64,000 nt of DNA from Comamonas testosteroni (lineage in GTDB: Bacteria; Pseudomonadota; Gammaproteobacteria; Burkholderiales; Burkholderiaceae_C): assembly GCF_030505195.1 (NCBI RefSeq), contig NZ_CP129672.1, positions 1,426,001 to 1,490,000 of the forward strand, written 5' to 3'. Shown one piece after another: positions 60,821 through 64,000 of the stretch. The first letter of the stretch is position 1. The number at the start of each line of letters is the position of its first letter. The translations under genes and the position numbers were made by a program. A model generated the notes under the pieces. It did no database searches. It saw nothing but the letters and a program-made list of their open reading frames with translations, and was not told the DNA's origin.

Positions 60821-62365
60821 ATGACTGAACAAAACACCTCTTCTGCGGTAGAAAACACCGCCCCTCAGGACGAAAACAAACTCATCGCCGAGCGCCGCGA
60901 AAAACTCAAAGCCCTGCGCGAGTCTTCCAAGGCCCATGGCGGCGTCGCTTTCCCCAACGACTTCAAGCCCGAGCATCGCGCAGCTGCCCTGATCGCCGAG
61001 CACGGCGACAAGGATGCCGAAGCCCTGGACGCCGCTGCCGTGGCTGTCAGCGTGGCGGGCCGCATGATGCTCAAGCGCGTGATGGGCAAGGCCAGCTTTG
61101 CCACCGTGCAGGACGCCACGGGCCGCATCCAGGCCTATGTCACCCGCGATGCCGTGGGCGAAGAGGTCTATGCCGACTTCAAGAAGTGGGATCTGGGCGA
61201 CATCATCGCTGTCGAAGGTCAGCTGATGAAGACCAAGACCGGCGAGCTGTCGATCAAGGCCGCGAAAATCCGCCTGCTCACCAAGAGCCTGCGCCCCATG
61301 CCCGACAAGTTCCACGGCATGGCCGACCTGGAGCAGAAGGTGCGCCAGCGCTATGTGGACCTGATGACCGACGAAGAAGCGCGCAAGCGCTTCGTGGCGC
61401 GCAGCAAGGCGGTGGCCGGCATCCGCGACTTCATGGTCGAGCACGGCTTCCTGGAAGTCGAGACCCCCATGCTGCACCCCATCCCCGGCGGTGCCAATGC
61501 CAAGCCCTTCATCACCCACCACAACGCGCTGGATCAGGAGATGTACCTGCGCATCGCGCCCGAGCTGTATCTCAAGCGCCTGATCGTCGGCGGCTTCGAG
61601 CGCGTGTTCGAGATCAACCGCAACTTCCGCAACGAAGGCATCTCGGTGCGCCACAACCCCGAGTTCACCATGATGGAGTTCTACGCGGCCTACTGGAACT
61701 ACCAGGACCTGATGGACTACACCGAAAAGCTGATCCGCGACGCGGCCATCAAGGCCGTGGGCACGCTGGAGTTGAGCTACGGCGGCAAGCCCGTGGATCT
61801 GGCCAAGCCCTTCGAGCGCCTGACCATCCCCGAAGCCATCGTCAAGTACACCGAAGCTGGCGACAACGTGGCCAACCGCGAATGGCTGACCAATGCCCTG
61901 AAGAAGCTGGGCATGAAGGAAGACAAGGACAAGCTGTCCACCCGCACCCTGGCCAGCCTGCAGGTGCTGTACTTCGAAGAGGTGGTGGAAGAGAAGCTGT
62001 GGAACCCCACCTTCATCATGGAGCACCCCACCGAGATCTCTCCGCTGGCGCGTGCCAACGACGAGCGTCCCGAAGTGACCGAGCGCTTCGAGCTCTACAT
62101 CACCGGCCGCGAATTCGGCAACGGCTTCTCCGAGCTCAATGACGCCGAAGACCAGGCTGCCCGCTTCAATGCCCAGGTGGAAGCCAAGGACGGCGGCGAC
62201 GACGAAGCCATGTACTTCGACCACGACTTTGTGCGCGCCCTCGAGTACGGCATGCCCCCCACCGGCGGCTGCGGCATCGGTATCGACCGCTTCATGATGC
62301 TGCTGACCGACAGCGCCAGCATCCGTGACGTGATTCTGTTCCCGGCCCTGCGCCGCGAGCAGTAA
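60821..62365 (+). CDS. lysS: lysyl-tRNA synthetase, class II
   Basis: A 514-residue class II synthetase. The N-terminal OB-fold anticodon domain ([23 protein letters not shown]) is followed by motif 1 with [21 protein letters not shown], motif 2 [24 protein letters not shown] and motif 3 [14 protein letters not shown]. The start [20 protein letters not shown] is a polar tail. A repeat element follows its stop within 10 bases. Confidence 0.97.
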   Translation: MTEQNTSSAVENTAPQDENKLIAERREKLKALRESSKAHGGVAFPNDFKPEHRAAALIAEHGDKDAEALDAAAVAVSVAGRMMLKRVMGKASFATVQDATGRIQAYVTRDAVGEEVYADFKKWDLGDIIAVEGQLMKTKTGELSIKAAKIRLLTKSLRPMPDKFHGMADLEQKVRQRYVDLMTDEEARKRFVARSKAVAGIRDFMVEHGFLEVETPMLHPIPGGANAKPFITHHNALDQEMYLRIAPELYLKRLIVGGFERVFEINRNFRNEGISVRHNPEFTMMEFYAAYWNYQDLMDYTEKLIRDAAIKAVGTLELSYGGKPVDLAKPFERLTIPEAIVKYTEAGDNVANREWLTNALKKLGMKEDKDKLSTRTLASLQVLYFEEVVEEKLWNPTFIMEHPTEISPLARANDERPEVTERFELYITGREFGNGFSELNDAEDQAARFNAQVEAKDGGDDEAMYFDHDFVRALEYGMPPTGGCGIGIDRFMMLLTDSASIRDVILFPALRREQ

Positions 62366-62370
62366 GTCTG

Positions 62371-62466
62371 AAATTGATAGCTTTTAGCGCTTGACTGCCT
62401 TGGTTTTCAGATACTTTCATTACTGAAAGCAAAGCAGAGCAAGCGCTACTAGCTATTAAAAAATCA
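62371..62466. repeat. AGCTAT-family palindromic repeat after lysS
   Basis: Left arm AATTGATAGCTTTTAGCGCTTG (62372-62393) and right arm CAAGCGCTACTAGCTATTAA (62440-62459) are inverted copies with few changes. A second stem TTTCAG and CTGAAA (62405-62410 and 62423-62428) is nested inside. It lies 5 bases after the lysS stop. Confidence 0.78.
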
Positions 62467-62545
62467 GCAAAAAACCGGTATTGCCCCGGTGGTGCCTGGT
62501 GCCGATAGGATGAATCCTCGGTTCCATGTCCACAAGGAGAGCGCC

Positions 62546-63382
62546 ATGTGTCGTTGGCTGGCCTATACCGGCAATCCTGTTTCCCTGGAAACAATGCTGT
62601 TCCACGCACGCCATTCGCTGATCGACCAAAGCCTGCATTCGAGATTTGGAGCGACGACGACCAATGGCGATGGCTTCGGACTGGGCTGGTACCAGCACCC
62701 GCGCGACATGCCTTTTCGCTATCGCAGCACCCAGCCGGCCTGGCACGATCACAACCTGCGCGAGCTGTCGCGCGCCGTGTCGACGCCCATGTTTCTTGCG
62801 CATGTTCGCGCGGCAACGCATACGCCGGTGCAGGAGACCAACTGCCATCCCTTCCGCCACCGGCGCTGGATGTTCATGCACAACGGCATGATCGAGGACT
62901 TTCCCCTGGTACGGCGCGATCTGCTCATGGCCATCGATCCGCAGTTCTTCACCTCGCTGGAAGGCTCGACGGACTCGGAGACCATGTTCCTTCTGGCCAT
63001 GAGTTTCGGGCTGGAGCACAGTCCTGCGCCGGCCATCGCGCGCATGGCGGGTTTTGTCGAGGCCACGGCGCGCAGGCATGGGATCGCTCACCCGCTGAGC
63101 ATGACCGTGTGTGCCAGCGATGGCGAGCAACTGGTGGCCGTGCGCTACGCGAGCGAAGGCCAGTCGCCGCGCTCGCTCTATCACAGCACCTCCTTCAAGC
63201 ATCTTCACGCGCTTTACCCCGACGACCCGCGCATCGCGGCCGTTGGTGACGATGCGTATTTGATCGTGTCCGAACCGCTGGTCGATCTGCCGCAGGCCTG
63301 GGCACAGGTGCCCGAGTCGACGGCGATCGTCGTGCGTGGCACGCAGATCGAATACCTGCCATTCGCACCCATTCAAGCCTGA
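62546..63382 (+). CDS. class II glutamine amidotransferase, YafJ/EgtC-like
   Basis: A 278-residue Ntn-type amidotransferase whose nucleophile is the N-terminal Cys2, exposed when Met1 is removed (MCRWLAYTG). NGDGFGLGWYQ, FLAHVRAAT and CHPFRHRRWMFMHNGMIEDF are the substrate-loop motifs, and GSTDSETMF follows. It is a stand-alone domain. EgtC in ergothioneine synthesis and YafJ are the known relatives, but no ergothioneine genes are here, so the substrate is open. The start is ATG at 62546 with AAGGAG well placed. Confidence 0.87.
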   Translation: MCRWLAYTGNPVSLETMLFHARHSLIDQSLHSRFGATTTNGDGFGLGWYQHPRDMPFRYRSTQPAWHDHNLRELSRAVSTPMFLAHVRAATHTPVQETNCHPFRHRRWMFMHNGMIEDFPLVRRDLLMAIDPQFFTSLEGSTDSETMFLLAMSFGLEHSPAPAIARMAGFVEATARRHGIAHPLSMTVCASDGEQLVAVRYASEGQSPRSLYHSTSFKHLHALYPDDPRIAAVGDDAYLIVSEPLVDLPQAWAQVPESTAIVVRGTQIEYLPFAPIQA

Positions 63383-63489
63383 GGGCGTGCTCAGCCACGC
63401 AAGCCAAAGCCCGGCGCAAGCTCATCCAATCGCCGTCGGCCATCTGGCCAGCGACTGTGGCATCAGCCCCATGGCTATACTGGCCCACC

Positions 63490-64000
63490 ATGCATATCCC
63501 TCAATACTGGGCGCAAGCGCGGCTGCGCCATGCAACCGGCCAACGCCACGGCGCGACCGTCCAGCGTTGGGGCTGGTCCGACCACAGCCAGCAGGAAGCA
63601 GATAACCATGCGCAGCAACGAGCCCAGCAAGCGCTGGACGCCGTGCTGGCCGCCCCCACGCAACGCCACCTCGATGCGGGGTTCGAGCGCATGGAGTGGC
63701 GTGGTGAATACGGGCTGGAAGGCGGCACGCCCATTCGCGAAGAGGTGCTGGAGCGGCGTGATGAATCCGTCATGACCCGCAACAGCTATGGCGCACATTG
63801 CCTGAATACGGAGAACGTGGCCATTGCCGACATCGACTTTCCGCTTCAGAAAAAGCCCGCCCGATTTCCTCTCATCTCGTCGCTGCTGCTGGCCCTGGCC
63901 CTGCCCTGGCTGTGGGTGACCCCGCTGACCTGGAGTCTGGGGGCGGCACTGTTGATGCTGCTGCTGGCCAGCATCGGCCTGGTCTTCTGGTCGGGCCTGA
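63490..64000 (+). CDS. unknown membrane protein, truncated by the window end
   Basis: An open frame from ATG 63490 to the window end, at least 170 residues, with no stop seen. The N-terminal 110 residues are polar and Gln/Arg-rich (YWAQARLRHATGQRHGATVQRWGW), including a stretch DAGFERMEWRGEYGLEGGTP. Two hydrophobic segments follow (LISSLLLALALPWLWV and GAALLMLLLASIGLVFW). I do not recognise it, and the remainder is outside the window. Confidence 0.6.
   Translation, partial: MHIPQYWAQARLRHATGQRHGATVQRWGWSDHSQQEADNHAQQRAQQALDAVLAAPTQRHLDAGFERMEWRGEYGLEGGTPIREEVLERRDESVMTRNSYGAHCLNTENVAIADIDFPLQKKPARFPLISSLLLALALPWLWVTPLTWSLGAALLMLLLASIGLVFWSGL

Noticed and set aside
60710..62224. Long minus-strand frame opposite lysS
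   Set aside because: Shadow of lysS; no protein features of its own.

Overview
The window is chromosomal DNA of a beta-proteobacterium of the Comamonadaceae, most likely Comamonas or a close relative. The grounds are the protein sequences, the gene order asd-fimV-truA-trpF-trpB-trpA-accD and rpsF-priB-rpsR-rplI-dnaB, high GC outside the pilus region, and two kinds of interspersed palindromic intergenic repeats typical of that family. No rRNA, tRNA, CRISPR array, complete insertion sequence or prophage was recognised. Almost everything is core genome; accessory-looking parts are the minor-pilin cassette (about 1-5250), the block between moaE and moaD (20279-24548) and a few unknown genes.

Layout. 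1-8009: type IV pilus minor pilins and adhesin (two fimT-like genes, pilV, pilW, pilX, pilY1, a pilE-like gene). 8040-16725: ribD, a PLD-family lipoprotein, dusC, a methyltransferase, an acetyltransferase, an aldehyde dehydrogenase and small unknowns. 16755-28182: clpB, then molybdopterin genes (moaE, and moaD-moeA-mobB) separated by about 4 kb holding a TetR/MFS pair, a GIY-YIG protein and a serine-recombinase remnant. 26758-32319: thrC, an unknown secreted protein, hom and an AlaA-type aminotransferase. 32486-35889: Mth938-like protein, bcp, a PIN-PhoH ATPase. 36049-39070: dnaB and the rpsF-priB-rpsR-rplI operon, all on the minus strand. 39384-43223: grpE-dnaK-dnaJ. 43287-44609: Sel1-repeat protein. 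44961-49532: LysR regulator and leuC-leuD-leuB. 49923-59116: asd, fimV, truA, trpF, trpB, trpA, accD. 59291-64000: YggT, LON-domain protein, lysS, class II amidotransferase and a gene cut by the window end.

How the genes fit together. asd, hom and thrC belong to the aspartate-family pathway and leuCDB to leucine synthesis. trpFBA make tryptophan. grpE-dnaK-dnaJ and clpB form the disaggregation chaperone system, and a sigma-32-like promoter is visible before grpE. moaD, moaE, moeA and mobB build molybdenum cofactor. FimV (51 kb) is a peptidoglycan-binding hub for type IV pili and so connects functionally with the pilus cluster at the left end.

The observations most worth checking are: a short Thr/Ile/Lys-rich reading frame with mutually exclusive RNA pairings upstream of asd; a textbook intrinsic terminator inside the first codons of ribD; a copy of an interspersed palindromic repeat that appears to be embedded in ribD coding sequence; a base-composition break inside pilY1; and an unusual 76-nt trpF-trpB overlap.
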